64,000 nt of DNA, taken from Frankiales bacterium. Lineage in GTDB: Bacteria > Actinomycetota > Actinomycetes > Mycobacteriales > Jatrophihabitantaceae. The translations under genes and the position numbers were made by a program. This document shows positions 26,050 through 34,216 of the stretch, piece by piece; positions within the stretch are counted from its first letter, which is position 1, and each line of letters starts with the position of its first letter. Location of the stretch: contig JAOPUZ010000075.1 in the NCBI GenBank assembly GCA_025966315.1, forward strand, positions 1 through 64,000, in the 5' to 3' direction. The notes below the pieces were generated by a model. That model was not told the origin of the DNA. It was given only the letters and a program-made list of their open reading frames with translations, and made no database searches.

Positions 26050-26172
26050 ATGCCTACTCAATCAAGGTCCGCCCGTGAGCGTCAGGCCCAGGCCCATTAC
26101 GTCGATCGCGTCAATGCCCTTATCGAGCAAGGAAACGCGCAATCAAATAGCGACGCCCCCGATCCGCGATGA
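26050..26172 (+). CDS. 40-residue protein of unknown function
   Basis: MPTQSRSARERQAQAHYVDR begins the protein, which continues VNALIEQGNAQSNSDAPDPR and ends TGA 26170-26172. AAGGAGG lies five bases before the ATG, the strongest Shine-Dalgarno in this part of the window. The first 30 residues form a basic/amphipathic helix; the tail is polar. It sits 21 bases after the aldo/keto reductase and 36 bases before the LLM oxidoreductase start, so it looks like a small cistron of the same transcript. No family is recognised. Confidence 0.6.
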   Translation: MPTQSRSARERQAQAHYVDRVNALIEQGNAQSNSDAPDPR

Positions 26173-26208
26173 CCGAGAGGTAGTAGGTCCAACTTCTGGG
26201 AGCATGTG

Positions 26209-27069
26209 ATGCCCGACTACGGCCGAGACCTCGAGTTCGGCTATTTCCTGACACCGGATGCCGATGACCCGGCGAGACTCCTCACCGCCGCGAAGGAGCT
26301 CGACGAACTCGGCTTCGAACTCCTCGGTGTGCAAGACCACCCATACATAGGCCGATTCCTCGACACGTGGACATTGCTCAGCGTGATCGTGGCTCGCACC
26401 TCGCGGCTACGCGTGTTCCCGGACGTGGCGAGTCTGCCGCTGCGACCGCCCGCCGTACTGGCCAAGTCCGCCGCGACACTCGACCTGCTCTCCGGCGGGC
26501 GGGTCGAACTCGGGCTGGGCGCGGGTGCGTTCTGGGACGCCATCGCCGCCATGGGCGGCCCGCTTCGTAGCCCCGGAGAATCCATCGAGGCCCTGCGTGA
26601 GGCCATCGACGTAATCCGCTTGGTGTGGAGCGACGAGCGCGCAGTGCGGTCCGATGGCAATACGTACTCCCTGCACGGTCTGCATCCCGGACCCAGACCC
26701 GCCCACGACATCGGCATCTGGCTCGGTGTCTACAAGCCGAAGGGGCTCGCACTCGTCGGCTCGACAGGCGACGGCTGGCTGCCGACGATGGGCTACCTCG
26801 ACCCCGGCCCGGCAATGTCCGAGGCGCACGCACGCATCGACGAGGCCGCTGAGGCCGCCGGACGTGACCCAGCCACGATCCGCCGCATCTACAACCTCGA
26901 CGGCCTGGCACCTGCCGCCGAACTTGTTCCGCTCATCACCGACCTCGCGATCGAGTACGGCATGGACGGATTCATGTTCGCAGGGCCCGCTACGCGCGAT
27001 GAACTCACCCGGTTAGCCGCCGAGGTCGTGCCCGCCGTCCGGAACGCAGTCCTGGCGGAGCGGGCCTGA
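26209..27069 (+). CDS. LLM-class (luciferase-like) flavin/F420-dependent oxidoreductase
   Basis: 286 residues, TIM-barrel of the bacterial luciferase superfamily. The start RDLEFGYFLTPDADDP, the segment LLGVQDHPY (about 44), ATLDLLSGGRVELGLGAGAF (about 92-111) and the C-terminal MFAGPATRDELTRLAAEVVP are family features. Many actinobacterial members use F420 rather than FMN, but the cofactor cannot be assigned by eye. ATG 26209 has GGGAG six bases upstream; a GTG immediately before is an alternative. Its TGA shares a base with the ATG of the hemerythrin gene (TGATG), so the two are translationally coupled. Confidence 0.92.
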   Translation: MPDYGRDLEFGYFLTPDADDPARLLTAAKELDELGFELLGVQDHPYIGRFLDTWTLLSVIVARTSRLRVFPDVASLPLRPPAVLAKSAATLDLLSGGRVELGLGAGAFWDAIAAMGGPLRSPGESIEALREAIDVIRLVWSDERAVRSDGNTYSLHGLHPGPRPAHDIGIWLGVYKPKGLALVGSTGDGWLPTMGYLDPGPAMSEAHARIDEAAEAAGRDPATIRRIYNLDGLAPAAELVPLITDLAIEYGMDGFMFAGPATRDELTRLAAEVVPAVRNAVLAERA

Positions 27070-27590
27070 TGACCGCACAGGAATCCAGTACCGAGGCTGG
27101 CCGCCGCATGATCGCGCAGTTGCGGCTGGCCCATGCGCCGCTGCGCACCGACCTCGTCCAACTGGGCCTCGCGATCGTCATGCTCGAAGAGGCGACGCTG
27201 GCCGCAGAACCCGTCCGCGAGATCATCGCCGGCCTGACCGTCGGCCAGTTCGCCTGGCAGATAAAGACCCGTTGCGAGTATTTCTGTGATCACCTGAGCC
27301 TGCACCACGCTATCGAGGACGAGGGGATGCTGCCCGTGATGCAACGCCAGTTTCCCGAACTGAACCCAGTGGTCGCCCGCCTCAAGAGCGAACACGAGCA
27401 GGTCTCGATGCTCATCCTCGAGATCAGCACGGCAGCCCGGGAGCTGCGCAGCGACGATGCTGCGAGCGTGACCCGATTGCGCGGCTACCTGGAGCGGCTC
27501 GCATCGATGCTCGCTGGGCACCTGGACTACGAAGAGAGGTCCCTCTTTCCGTACTTCGAACGTATGAACCGAGATTGGCACCAAGGATGA
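27069..27590 (+). CDS. Hemerythrin HHE-domain protein
   Basis: 173 residues, four-helix bundle. Putative iron ligands are spread as in HHE domains: His in CDHLSLHHAIEDE (about 76-86), His/Glu in LKSEHEQVSMLIL (about 105-117) and His/Glu in LAGHLDYEERSLFPYF (about 146-161). Such proteins bind a di-iron centre and react with oxygen or nitric oxide. It is coupled to the upstream LLM oxidoreductase (TGATG), which suggests it protects or senses redox conditions for that enzyme. Its own TGA overlaps the next ATG by four bases. Confidence 0.88.
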   Translation: MTAQESSTEAGRRMIAQLRLAHAPLRTDLVQLGLAIVMLEEATLAAEPVREIIAGLTVGQFAWQIKTRCEYFCDHLSLHHAIEDEGMLPVMQRQFPELNPVVARLKSEHEQVSMLILEISTAARELRSDDAASVTRLRGYLERLASMLAGHLDYEERSLFPYFERMNRDWHQG

Positions 27591-27862
27591 CTGTCATCGA
27601 GGCGACCGTTTCGCGTTCCGAGGCCCAGCAGCTCGCACGCCCCATGTTGATAAGCGGCGGCACGCCAGGTGTCCCGATCGTGCTCCTGGGCCATCTCTGG
27701 TTCGGGCTGAGCGGCATCATCTGGGCGCTGACCGTCACCGAAGGTCTGGTGTTCCTCGTCGGAGTCGTGATGTGGCTTGCGTCCCGCCCCGCGATCGACC
27801 GCGGCCTGGCCGGGGGTAGCCCGGCGCGCGCCGAGGAACTGCTCGAGCCAGCCGAGGCCTGA
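27587..27862 (+). pseudogene. Small membrane protein, probably the C-terminal stub of a MATE-type exporter
   Basis: 91 residues from an ATG overlapping the hemerythrin stop by four bases (ATGA). Two hydrophobic segments (GVPIVLLGHLWFGLSGIIWA and EGLVFLVGVVMWLA) followed by a polar tail resemble the last two helices and C-terminus of MATE-family exporters (about 450 residues). The rest is missing, so this is probably a deletion relic that happens to be in frame with a coupled start. It might still be translated as a small membrane protein. Confidence 0.45.
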
Positions 27863-27894
27863 TCGCGTTACGCGAGGTGGCTGCGACCCGGCGG

Positions 27895-28770
27895 TCAGGA
27901 AGCGTCATATGCGCCGGCGAGAATGTCCTCGACGAGCGTGGGGCCGGTGGGATCCCAGCCGTACGTCGTCCGGGTGAGCACGCTCGAAGAGGACATGTTC
28001 CTTCCGAAGAACTGCCCGATGAACCCGAAGTGATCGTCGGCCTCCTCGGGCGCGATCGATGTCACCGGCAGGCCGAGCCGGGTCCCAATCGCCTCGGCGA
28101 TCACCCGGGTCCTGACCGCGTCCTCCGCCACCGCGTGCAGGCGCGCGCCGGCCGGCGCTTTCTCAAGGCCGAGCCGTACCAGGCGGGCGGCGTCGCTGCG
28201 GTGGACGGCGGCCCAGGCGTTCGACCCGTCGCCGACATACGCCGAGACGCCGGTCCGCCTCGCCACGTCAGTGATGTAGGCGATGAATCCGTGGTCGCGC
28301 ATGCCGTGAACCGTCGGTGCGAACCGGGCGGCGATGGCACGCACACCCTGGTCGATGAAGTCGAAGGCGCGGTTCTCGCTGCCACCGCGCATGGAGTCGG
28401 GGCCGACGAAGGGCGAGGGCTCGGTCTCGGCCGCCAGCACGCCGGAGGCGACGACGAAGGACCGGTCGGTACCGACCAGGGCGCCGGCGATGGTCTCGAC
28501 CGCGACGCGCTCGGCGCGGTTGGACTCGGCCGGGTTGGACCAGTCGTGCTTATTGGCCAGGTGCACCGTCGCGTCGGCCTCGGCTGCCCCGCGGCGGAGC
28601 GCGTCGAGGTCGTCAAGGTCGCCGCGCAGCAACGTCGCCCCCTTCGCCTGGACGACCGTGGCCGACGAGTCCGACCGCACTAGTCCGATCACGTCGTGAC
28701 CGGCCGCCAACAACTCGTCGACGACGGCGGACCCGATCCACCCGCTGGCTCCGGTGACAAAGACGCGCAT
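27895..28770 (-). CDS. NAD-dependent epimerase/dehydratase family protein (extended SDR)
   Basis: 291 residues. Rossmann motif VTGASGWIGSAVVDELLAAG at residues 4-23, nucleotide-contact Asp in LLRGDLDDLDAL (about 48), and the region TVHLANK where a catalytic YxxxK would later be expected. A clear YxxxK is not visible, so it may be an atypical SDR of the NmrA-like kind. The start at 28770 has GGAGG eight bases upstream; an earlier ATG at 28809 lies inside the operator region. Divergent from the TetR gene, whose operators overlap both promoters, so it is very probably the TetR target. Confidence 0.88.
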   Translation of the reverse strand: MRVFVTGASGWIGSAVVDELLAAGHDVIGLVRSDSSATVVQAKGATLLRGDLDDLDALRRGAAEADATVHLANKHDWSNPAESNRAERVAVETIAGALVGTDRSFVVASGVLAAETEPSPFVGPDSMRGGSENRAFDFIDQGVRAIAARFAPTVHGMRDHGFIAYITDVARRTGVSAYVGDGSNAWAAVHRSDAARLVRLGLEKAPAGARLHAVAEDAVRTRVIAEAIGTRLGLPVTSIAPEEADDHFGFIGQFFGRNMSSSSVLTRTTYGWDPTGPTLVEDILAGAYDAS

Positions 28771-28793
28771 TGGTTTAACCTCCGTTGACGTGA

Positions 28794-28808
28794 TGACAGT
28801 GACTGACA
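28794..28808. promoter_or_regulatory. Putative TetR operator, imperfect site
   Basis: TGACAGTGACTGACA matches the perfect dyad at 28823-28837 with one mismatch in the right arm. Centre-to-centre distance between the sites is 29 bp, close to three helical turns. It lies in the short region between the divergent SDR and TetR genes. Confidence 0.6.
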
Positions 28809-28822
28809 TGACGTTACACGAC

Positions 28823-28837
28823 TGACAGTGGCTGTCA
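28823..28837. promoter_or_regulatory. Putative TetR operator, perfect 6-3-6 dyad
   Basis: TGACAG-TGG-CTGTCA. It sits just upstream of TATGAT (28842-28847), the likely -10 of the TetR gene, whose ATG at 28854 is six bases further on (leaderless). Binding here would block the tetR promoter; binding at 28794 would block the SDR promoter. Confidence 0.65.
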
Positions 28838-28853
28838 TCACTATGATTCGGCC

Positions 28854-29420
28854 ATGGCCCGTTGGCAGTCAGGATCGCGCGAGCGTCTCGCCGCCTCAGC
28901 GCTGCGCCTGTTCGCCTCTCAAGGTTTCGAGAGCACTACCGTTGCCGAGATCGCCGCCGACGCGGGGCTGACCGAGCGCACCTTCTTCCGCTACTACGCC
29001 GACAAGCCGGAAGTGCTATTCGCCGGACAGGACGAATTCGAGGGGCTTTTCCTGGATGGAGTCGAGGAATCGACCAGCACTCAACCGATGGAGCTCATGG
29101 CCTCGGCGCTGGACCACGCGGCCGCGTTCTTCGCCGACGAGCGGCGAGCGTGGTCGCGGAGCCGCCAGGTCGTCGTGACCGGAAACGTCGCTCTCCAGGA
29201 GCGCGAGCTCCACAAGATGTCGGGGCTCGCCTCGTCCCTCACCTCGGCCTTCGCCGAGCGAGACATCGACCCGAACATCGCCGCGCTGGCGGCCGAGGCA
29301 ACCGTCAGCGTCTTCCGTCGCTCGTTTGCCGCCTGGATCGCTGCGGGGGAGAGCCGACCGTTCGCCGACATCCAGCGCGGCGTTTTGAGCCAACTCCAGG
29401 CGTTGCTCGCGCCCAGCTAG
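28854..29420 (+). CDS. TetR-family transcriptional regulator
   Basis: 188 residues. N-terminal HTH: RERLAASALRLFASQGFEST, then TVAEIAADAGLTERTFFRYY (about 9-52), the canonical TetR helix 1-4 pattern. The ligand-binding C-terminal domain is all-helical with no recognisable specificity. There is no Shine-Dalgarno; TATGAT ends six bases before the ATG, so the mRNA is probably leaderless. Divergent from the SDR gene at 27895-28770 with two dyad operators in between, which indicates autoregulation and repression of the SDR. Confidence 0.95.
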   Translation: MARWQSGSRERLAASALRLFASQGFESTTVAEIAADAGLTERTFFRYYADKPEVLFAGQDEFEGLFLDGVEESTSTQPMELMASALDHAAAFFADERRAWSRSRQVVVTGNVALQERELHKMSGLASSLTSAFAERDIDPNIAALAAEATVSVFRRSFAAWIAAGESRPFADIQRGVLSQLQALLAPS

Positions 29421-29851
29421 CCCCGGCCTGTCGTGCGCTTGAAGATTCCGCAGCAATTCAGAATCAGGCCAGCGACCTGATTGAGGACGAGCGCCGCGTC
29501 CGCCTAGGACGAGCCGTGCAGTGCGACGGCGCGAGGACCTGCTGCACATAGTGGCGGGAGGAGCTGCTGCGCATAGTCGTTTACCGGCCCACCAGCTGGC
29601 GATGGAGGCGACGACGGCGTCTAGGGCACCGAGGCGGGTCGGACGTCCGTGCCGCGAGGCCCTCGGCGCCCGGACTACGGTCGCCATGAAGATGGCGACG
29701 TCGATCTCGCTGCGAAGTGCCGCGTCGACACGACATAAGCCACCCAGAGAAGCGCCGCCCTCGCCCGTGCTTCCGCTGGCGATCGCCAACGGCGACGTTT
29801 TCGGTTTGAGCGGAACGATCGCGGCGGATCCGGGCGAGCTGGTTGGTGCGG
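29421..29851. other. Non-coding stretch between tetR and lysR genes
   Basis: About 430 bases between two converging genes. Open frames here on both strands are Arg/Pro-rich and resemble no family. I see no terminator-like hairpin or repeat. It may contain decayed sequence but nothing I can identify. Confidence 0.4.
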
Positions 29852-30775
29852 TCAGCCCGAGGTCGACGGCGCCGGGTCGGCGTCGGCGTCGGCGGTTGGC
29901 ACGGTGACCGCGGCCCGCGCGATCTGCGTGAACTCCTGGATGTCGTCCCGGTTGCGGGCCTTGGCCCAGACGAGCACCACCCGGCTGGGTGCGACGTCCG
30001 GAACGGGCACGTAGACGACGTCCGGACGGGTGTAGAACTGCGCGGTCGAGCGCGGGATGATCGCTATGCCCTGCTCCGCCGCGACGTGTTCGAGCTTCTC
30101 CTCCATGCTTAGCATCGGTCGTCGTTGCCTCGGAGCGCCCGTGCCAAACTCGGTCGCGACGGCCCGCCATTCCGGTACGAGCTCGGGTGATTCCAACAGG
30201 TAAAGGTCGGCTAGCTCGGCGACGGGGAGTGACTGCCGGGCCGCCAGCGGATGCCTCGCGGGCAGGGCGACGACCCGGTCCTCGGTGAACAGCGGCAGTT
30301 GCGTGAGGTTGCGTTCGTCGAACGGTGCGCGCACGAAGCTCACGTCGACGCGGCCGTCGTGCACGACGTCGGTCTGATCAGCCCACGATGTACGCAGGAC
30401 GTCGATGTCCAGGCCGGGGTGCCGCTCGCGAAACCGCCTGGCCGCGGCGGTCACAACCAGCCCGGGCATGAAGCCGATGGTGAACCGGGATGAGCCGCGC
30501 TCGGCTGTCCGCACCCGCCGCTGCAGGGCCAGGGTCGACTGCAGAAGCGGGCGGGCGTCCTCGAGCAGTTGACGGCCGGCCGGGGTGAGGTCGGTGCCCC
30601 GGGCCGAACGCGTGAAGAGGGTGGCGTGCAGTTCGTTTTCCAGCGCCCGGATCTGCCGGGTGAGCACCGGCTGAGCGATGTGTAACTGCTCGGCGGCACG
30701 CGTGAGGTTGCCGGTCTCGGCGACCGCGGCGAAGTACCGCAGCTTGCGCAGGTCGAGGTCCGTCGGCATCAGCAC
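29852..30775 (-). CDS. LysR-family transcriptional regulator
   Basis: 307 residues. N-terminal winged HTH: LDLRKLRYFAAVAETGNLTR and AAEQLHIAQPVLTRQIRALE (about 6-46). An effector domain from about 95 (FTIGFMPGLVVTAAARRFRE) has the two-lobed periplasmic-binding fold of LysR co-inducer domains. The C-terminal 12 residues are an Asp/Ala/Pro tail. The start may be 30775 or 30769 (MPTDLDLRK). Divergent from the SDR gene at 30878; a T-N11-A dyad lies four bases upstream of its start codon. It probably regulates itself and the SDR. Confidence 0.94.
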   Translation of the reverse strand: MLMPTDLDLRKLRYFAAVAETGNLTRAAEQLHIAQPVLTRQIRALENELHATLFTRSARGTDLTPAGRQLLEDARPLLQSTLALQRRVRTAERGSSRFTIGFMPGLVVTAAARRFRERHPGLDIDVLRTSWADQTDVVHDGRVDVSFVRAPFDERNLTQLPLFTEDRVVALPARHPLAARQSLPVAELADLYLLESPELVPEWRAVATEFGTGAPRQRRPMLSMEEKLEHVAAEQGIAIIPRSTAQFYTRPDVVYVPVPDVAPSRVVLVWAKARNRDDIQEFTQIARAAVTVPTADADADPAPSTSG

Positions 30776-30778
30776 ACC

Positions 30779-30793
30779 ATACCTTCTGGGTAT
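30779..30793. promoter_or_regulatory. LysR-type T-N11-A dyad
   Basis: ATACC-TTCTG-GGTAT, a perfect 5-5-5 inverted repeat containing T30780-N11-A30792, the LysR-box form. It lies between the divergent lysR and SDR genes, directly before the lysR start. Confidence 0.55.
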
Positions 30794-30877
30794 CGGATCC
30801 GACGGTTCAGGTCTTGGACACGGTTCGCCCCGACACCGAGAGTGGTTTTGACAATCTCGAGTGAAAGGCCTTCATCC

Positions 30878-31597
30878 ATGACCCTCTCCGGATCCCGAGT
30901 CCTCATCATCGGTGGCACCTCTGGCATTGGACTCGCCGTCGCGTCGGCCGTCGCCGAGCGCGGTGCCACCCCGATCGTCGCATCGCGCCGCCGGACCAGC
31001 GTCGACTCCGCGCTCGCCGCGCTACCCGCTGGCGCCGAGGGTGCGACCGTTGACCTCACCGATGACGCGTCCATCGCGGCGCTGGTGCAGCAGCACGCCC
31101 CGTTCGATCACCTCGCGTACACCGCCGGCGAACCGCTCGAACTGGTTCCGCTCGCCGACCTGACCGCCGACACCGTGCGGACCTTCTTCGAAACCCGGTT
31201 CCTCGGGGCGATCGCCGTCCTGCGGGCGGTGGCACCGCAACTGCGCGCCGGCGGTTCGATCACCCTGACCAGCGGCACGGCCGCTGACCGTCCCGGCGCC
31301 GGCTGGGCTCTCGGCGCCAGCGTGTGCGGCGCGATGAACGCCCTCACGCGCGCCTTTGCCGTCGAACTGGCGCCGTTGCGGGTGAACGCGGTCGCACCTG
31401 GAGTGGTGCGCAGCCCGCTGTGGTCGAGCATGTCCGAACAAGACCGCAACGCGATGTACGAGTGGGTCGCTGGTGCCGTGCCGCTGGGACGCGTGGCCGA
31501 GGTCGAGGACGTCGCGCTTGCCTACGTCTACGCGATGGAGCAGGTCCACGGCACCGGTGTCGTGATCACCGTCGACGGCGGGACGGTACTGGCGTGA
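30878..31597 (+). CDS. Short-chain dehydrogenase/reductase
   Basis: 239 residues. Cofactor motif LIIGGTSGIGLAVASAVAER (about 8-27; TGxxxGxG form with Gly-Gly-Thr). Basic residues after strand 2 (ASRRRTS) suggest NADP preference. The usual catalytic YxxxK is replaced: after the Ser region SITLTSGTAADRPG comes GWALGASVCGAMNALTRAFA, with no Tyr in the expected place. This matches a known SDR subgroup with altered active site. The C-terminal GTGVVITVDGGTVLA is standard. ATG 30878 has AAAGG nine bases upstream. Likely controlled by the divergent LysR regulator. Confidence 0.9.
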   Translation: MTLSGSRVLIIGGTSGIGLAVASAVAERGATPIVASRRRTSVDSALAALPAGAEGATVDLTDDASIAALVQQHAPFDHLAYTAGEPLELVPLADLTADTVRTFFETRFLGAIAVLRAVAPQLRAGGSITLTSGTAADRPGAGWALGASVCGAMNALTRAFAVELAPLRVNAVAPGVVRSPLWSSMSEQDRNAMYEWVAGAVPLGRVAEVEDVALAYVYAMEQVHGTGVVITVDGGTVLA

Positions 31598-31703
31598 GCA
31601 GCGCGTAGCGGCCGTTGGCTCGGATCGCTGGTTCAACCTCGGATCGCGGGTTCAACACGGTGCCGACCCACGCCAACGGTCGGCTGCTGTGCCAGGGTGG
31701 AGT

Positions 31704-32054
31704 ATGGCTTCCTACTCGCTCAATCCAGCCGCGGTGAAGCACGCGCGGCAGTTGATTGACCAACGCCAATACGTCCTGGACAGCGACTGGGGCGACGTTC
31801 AGTCGAACGCGGCAGACCAGAATGCCTACCTGGACAAACACAGCTGGGACGAGTACGCAGCCTGGCATCTGGGACTCACTGAGGGCGCCGCCGACGAGAC
31901 GAAAGGCCGCTACGCGTTCGCGTACGGGGACTTTCGCCGAGTACACCGCACCGGTCTGATCGCCTGCGTCTACCGCGCGTCGGAGTGGCGGCACAAGGAC
32001 GTCGAACTTGCTGCCCACGACCTGCTCCAGCACCTGGACGCGGTCAGCGGCTGA
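31704..32054 (+). CDS. Conserved hypothetical protein
   Basis: 116 residues. MASYSLNPAAVKHARQLIDQ, then QRQYVLDSDWGDVQSNAADQ and HSWDEYAAWHLGLTEGAADE; the last part, GDFRRVHRTGLIACVYRASE, is rich in aromatic and charged residues. The pattern is one I associate with a small, well-conserved actinobacterial family of unknown function, but I cannot name a Pfam. It is soluble with no signal peptide. GGTGGAG precedes ATG 31704. It stands alone, 106 bases after the SDR stop. Confidence 0.8.
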   Translation: MASYSLNPAAVKHARQLIDQRQYVLDSDWGDVQSNAADQNAYLDKHSWDEYAAWHLGLTEGAADETKGRYAFAYGDFRRVHRTGLIACVYRASEWRHKDVELAAHDLLQHLDAVSG

Positions 32055-32081
32055 GATCAGGCCGGGCCGGCGAGGTGGATG

Positions 32082-32291
32082 TCAGGTTGGATGGTGGACG
32101 ATGTTGATTACGTTGCCCTCCGGTGCTCGGACGAAGAACCGGCGCACGCCCCACGGCTCCGTGGTGATCGGGTGCACGATTTCGTAGCCGAGTCGCTGAG
32201 CTTCTTCGTATGCTGCTTCGACGTCATCGGTGTGGATCGAGATGACCGGGTCTTCGGGTGCGGATGCGTTAGGCGCGCACTGGTTTCTCAT
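32082..32291 (-). pseudogene. VOC/glyoxalase-family protein, C-terminal half only
   Basis: 69 residues in frame. From about residue 12 they match the second beta-alpha-beta-beta-beta module of VOC proteins: DPVISIHTDDVEAAYEEAQR, then GVRRFFVRAPEGNVINIV. The first module (about 55-60 residues with a metal-ligand His or Glu) is absent and no upstream frame supplies it. The leading MRNQCAPNASA does not resemble a VOC start. Most likely a truncated gene. Confidence 0.55.
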
Positions 32292-32332
32292 TACCCGCGA
32301 TAGTTTCGGTGACGGCCGGACGCACGTGCGAG

Positions 32333-33091
32333 CTAGTCAGTGAAGGTGTTCAACGCCCGCAATGACAGCCAGGTGAGCACGGTGCCGGTAAGCGCGATCG
32401 TCAGCACGCAGGCTCCGAGTGATCCCCAGTGGATTGTCGGGTACAGGACGAGATCGCGTAGCCCCTGGATGACGTAGCTGACGGGGTTGATCCGGGCGAC
32501 CACGCGCAGAGGGGGAGCGAGCAGTTCGAGCGGAACGAAGTTCGGAGTCAGGAACAGCAGCGGGAAGAAGATCAAGAACGACGCGTTGGTGGTCTGCACG
32601 TTCTTTGACTTCAGTGCGATGGCGATGGCGATGCCGGCGTACGCGACGCCCCACAGGGCCGCGAGGACGATCAGCAGGACCACGCCGGGCACGCCGGACT
32701 TCACTCGGGCGCCGAAGGCGAAGCCCACGGCTAACACCAGGATGGCGACGACCACGCCGCGGACGAGGTCGGCGGCCAGCCGTCCCCAGACCAGCGCGGT
32801 GCGTTGGATCGGCGCGGCGAGCATCTTGTCGAGGTAGCCGATGTCGATGTCGGTGACCATGGCTAATCCGGAGGTCGCGGAGCTGACCGCGAATACCAGC
32901 GAGACGGGGATCTGAAAGGCCACGTAGTGCTGTCCGTGCAGGAAGGGCGTGCTGGACGGGAAGATCTTGTTGACCTGGCCGATGTTGACGACCAGGAAGA
33001 AGACCGGGATGAACAGGGCGGGCAGCGTTGCCGCCGGCAGCCGCCAGACTTCGCGTACCGCCCGCCGGGCGAGCAGGATCGTCTCGTTCAT
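32333..33091 (-). CDS. ABC-2 type exporter permease (DrrB-like)
   Basis: 252 residues with six membrane segments. The N-terminal cytoplasmic helix MNETILLARRAVREVWRLPA is followed by LPALFIPVFFLVVN. The ABC-2 signature region NPVSYVIQGLRDLVL lies near residue 210. It pairs with the ATPase 33088-34083, whose stop it overlaps by four bases (ATGA). The pair resembles daunorubicin-type DrrA/DrrB exporters that move hydrophobic drugs out of the cell. The divergent TetR gene at 34415 is the likely regulator. Confidence 0.92.
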   Translation of the reverse strand: MNETILLARRAVREVWRLPAATLPALFIPVFFLVVNIGQVNKIFPSSTPFLHGQHYVAFQIPVSLVFAVSSATSGLAMVTDIDIGYLDKMLAAPIQRTALVWGRLAADLVRGVVVAILVLAVGFAFGARVKSGVPGVVLLIVLAALWGVAYAGIAIAIALKSKNVQTTNASFLIFFPLLFLTPNFVPLELLAPPLRVVARINPVSYVIQGLRDLVLYPTIHWGSLGACVLTIALTGTVLTWLSLRALNTFTD

Positions 33092-34083
33092 TCGCCGACC
33101 TCCGCGTTGGTTTCGGTCGACTGACCTTCGATGCGCCGGCCGGTGGCGGCCAGGAACACGTCGTCGAGGGTCGGGCGAGCCAGCGAGATCATGTTCGGAT
33201 GGATCTGGGCCGCCGCGAGTAGCTGGACGATCGGGGCCACCACACTCGCCCCGTCATCGACGTACACCGCGAGGCCGTCTTCGCTCTCGGTGATGTGGTC
33301 CAGGCCGTTCAGTGAGCCGAGCGCGTGTCGGGCGTTGTCGCGATCCGAGGCATCCAGCCCGATGGTCACCGCATCGCTGCCCAGCTCAGCCTTGAGCGCG
33401 TCCGGCGTCCCGGACGAAACGATCTGCCCGCCATCGATGATCGCGAGGCGGTCGCAGAGCTGGTCGGCCTCTTCCAGGTACTGGGTGGTCAGGAACACTG
33501 TCGTTCCGGCGGCGTTGATCCGGCGCACCTCGTCCCAGATCGTGATCCGGCTGGCCGGATCCAGTCCGGTCGTCGGTTCGTCGAGGAAGAGCACGGATGG
33601 CTCGTGAACCAGCGCGGTGGCCAGATCCAGCCGGCGCTTCATCCCGCCGGAGTAACCCTTGATCGTGCGGTCGGCTGCCTCGGACAGCCCGACCAATCCG
33701 AGTAACTCCTCGGCCCGGAGCTTGGGGTTCGGTACCCGGTACAGGCCGCACTGCAGCTCCAGTAGCTCGCGTCCGGTCTGGGTTGGATCCAGGCCCACCT
33801 CTTGTAGTGCTACCCCGATCAGCCGCCGGACGTGGCCCGGGTGGGCCTGCACGTCCACACCGGCCACCGTGGCCGTCCCGGCCGTGATTGGCAGGAGGGT
33901 GCAGAGCATGCGAACGGTCGTGGTCTTACCGGCGCCGTTCGGACCAAGGAATCCGAAGACCTCACCGCGCTCGACGCTCAAATCGATGCCAGCCACTGCA
34001 GGCACGTCCGGCTGGCCGCGGCTGCCTTTGAAGGTCTTCACCAGCCCCCGCGCGTCGATGGCCAGCACCGTCTCATCGGTCAT
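33088..34083 (-). CDS. ABC exporter ATP-binding protein (DrrA-like)
   Basis: 331 residues. Walker A GPNGAGKTT (about 48-56), Q-loop GVALQEVGLDP, signature GYSGGMKRRLDLATALV (about 148) and Walker B VLFLDEPTTGLD (about 170), with switch His region replaced by TTQYLEEADQL, as is usual in DrrA proteins. The C-terminal extension (LARPTLDDVFLAATGRRIEG) is the DrrA-type regulatory domain. Head of a two-gene operon with the permease. Upstream region 34084-34414 carries inverted GCGTATC-type boxes and the divergent TetR gene. Confidence 0.95.
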   Translation of the reverse strand: MTDETVLAIDARGLVKTFKGSRGQPDVPAVAGIDLSVERGEVFGFLGPNGAGKTTTVRMLCTLLPITAGTATVAGVDVQAHPGHVRRLIGVALQEVGLDPTQTGRELLELQCGLYRVPNPKLRAEELLGLVGLSEAADRTIKGYSGGMKRRLDLATALVHEPSVLFLDEPTTGLDPASRITIWDEVRRINAAGTTVFLTTQYLEEADQLCDRLAIIDGGQIVSSGTPDALKAELGSDAVTIGLDASDRDNARHALGSLNGLDHITESEDGLAVYVDDGASVVAPIVQLLAAAQIHPNMISLARPTLDDVFLAATGRRIEGQSTETNAEVGE

Positions 34084-34216
34084 GACACCCCTTCTCGGTT
34101 CAGCTCCATGGAGCCAAACTCCACCGCCTGTTCTGAACTGATGCGGCGTGGAAGAAGAATACGCACTCCGTCCATCGAGTTACGGTGTATTAGAATCGCA
34201 CTCGGCTCAATTGGTG

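Noticed and set aside
29521-29907. 128-codon plus-strand frame between tetR and lysR
   Set aside because: Arg/Pro/Ala-rich, overlaps the lysR 3' end on the other strand, no ribosome-binding site.
29016-30170. 384-codon open frame on the minus strand
   Set aside because: It runs antisense through the TetR gene and into LysR, is Arg/Gly/Asp-rich and has no family resemblance; typical GC-rich shadow frame.
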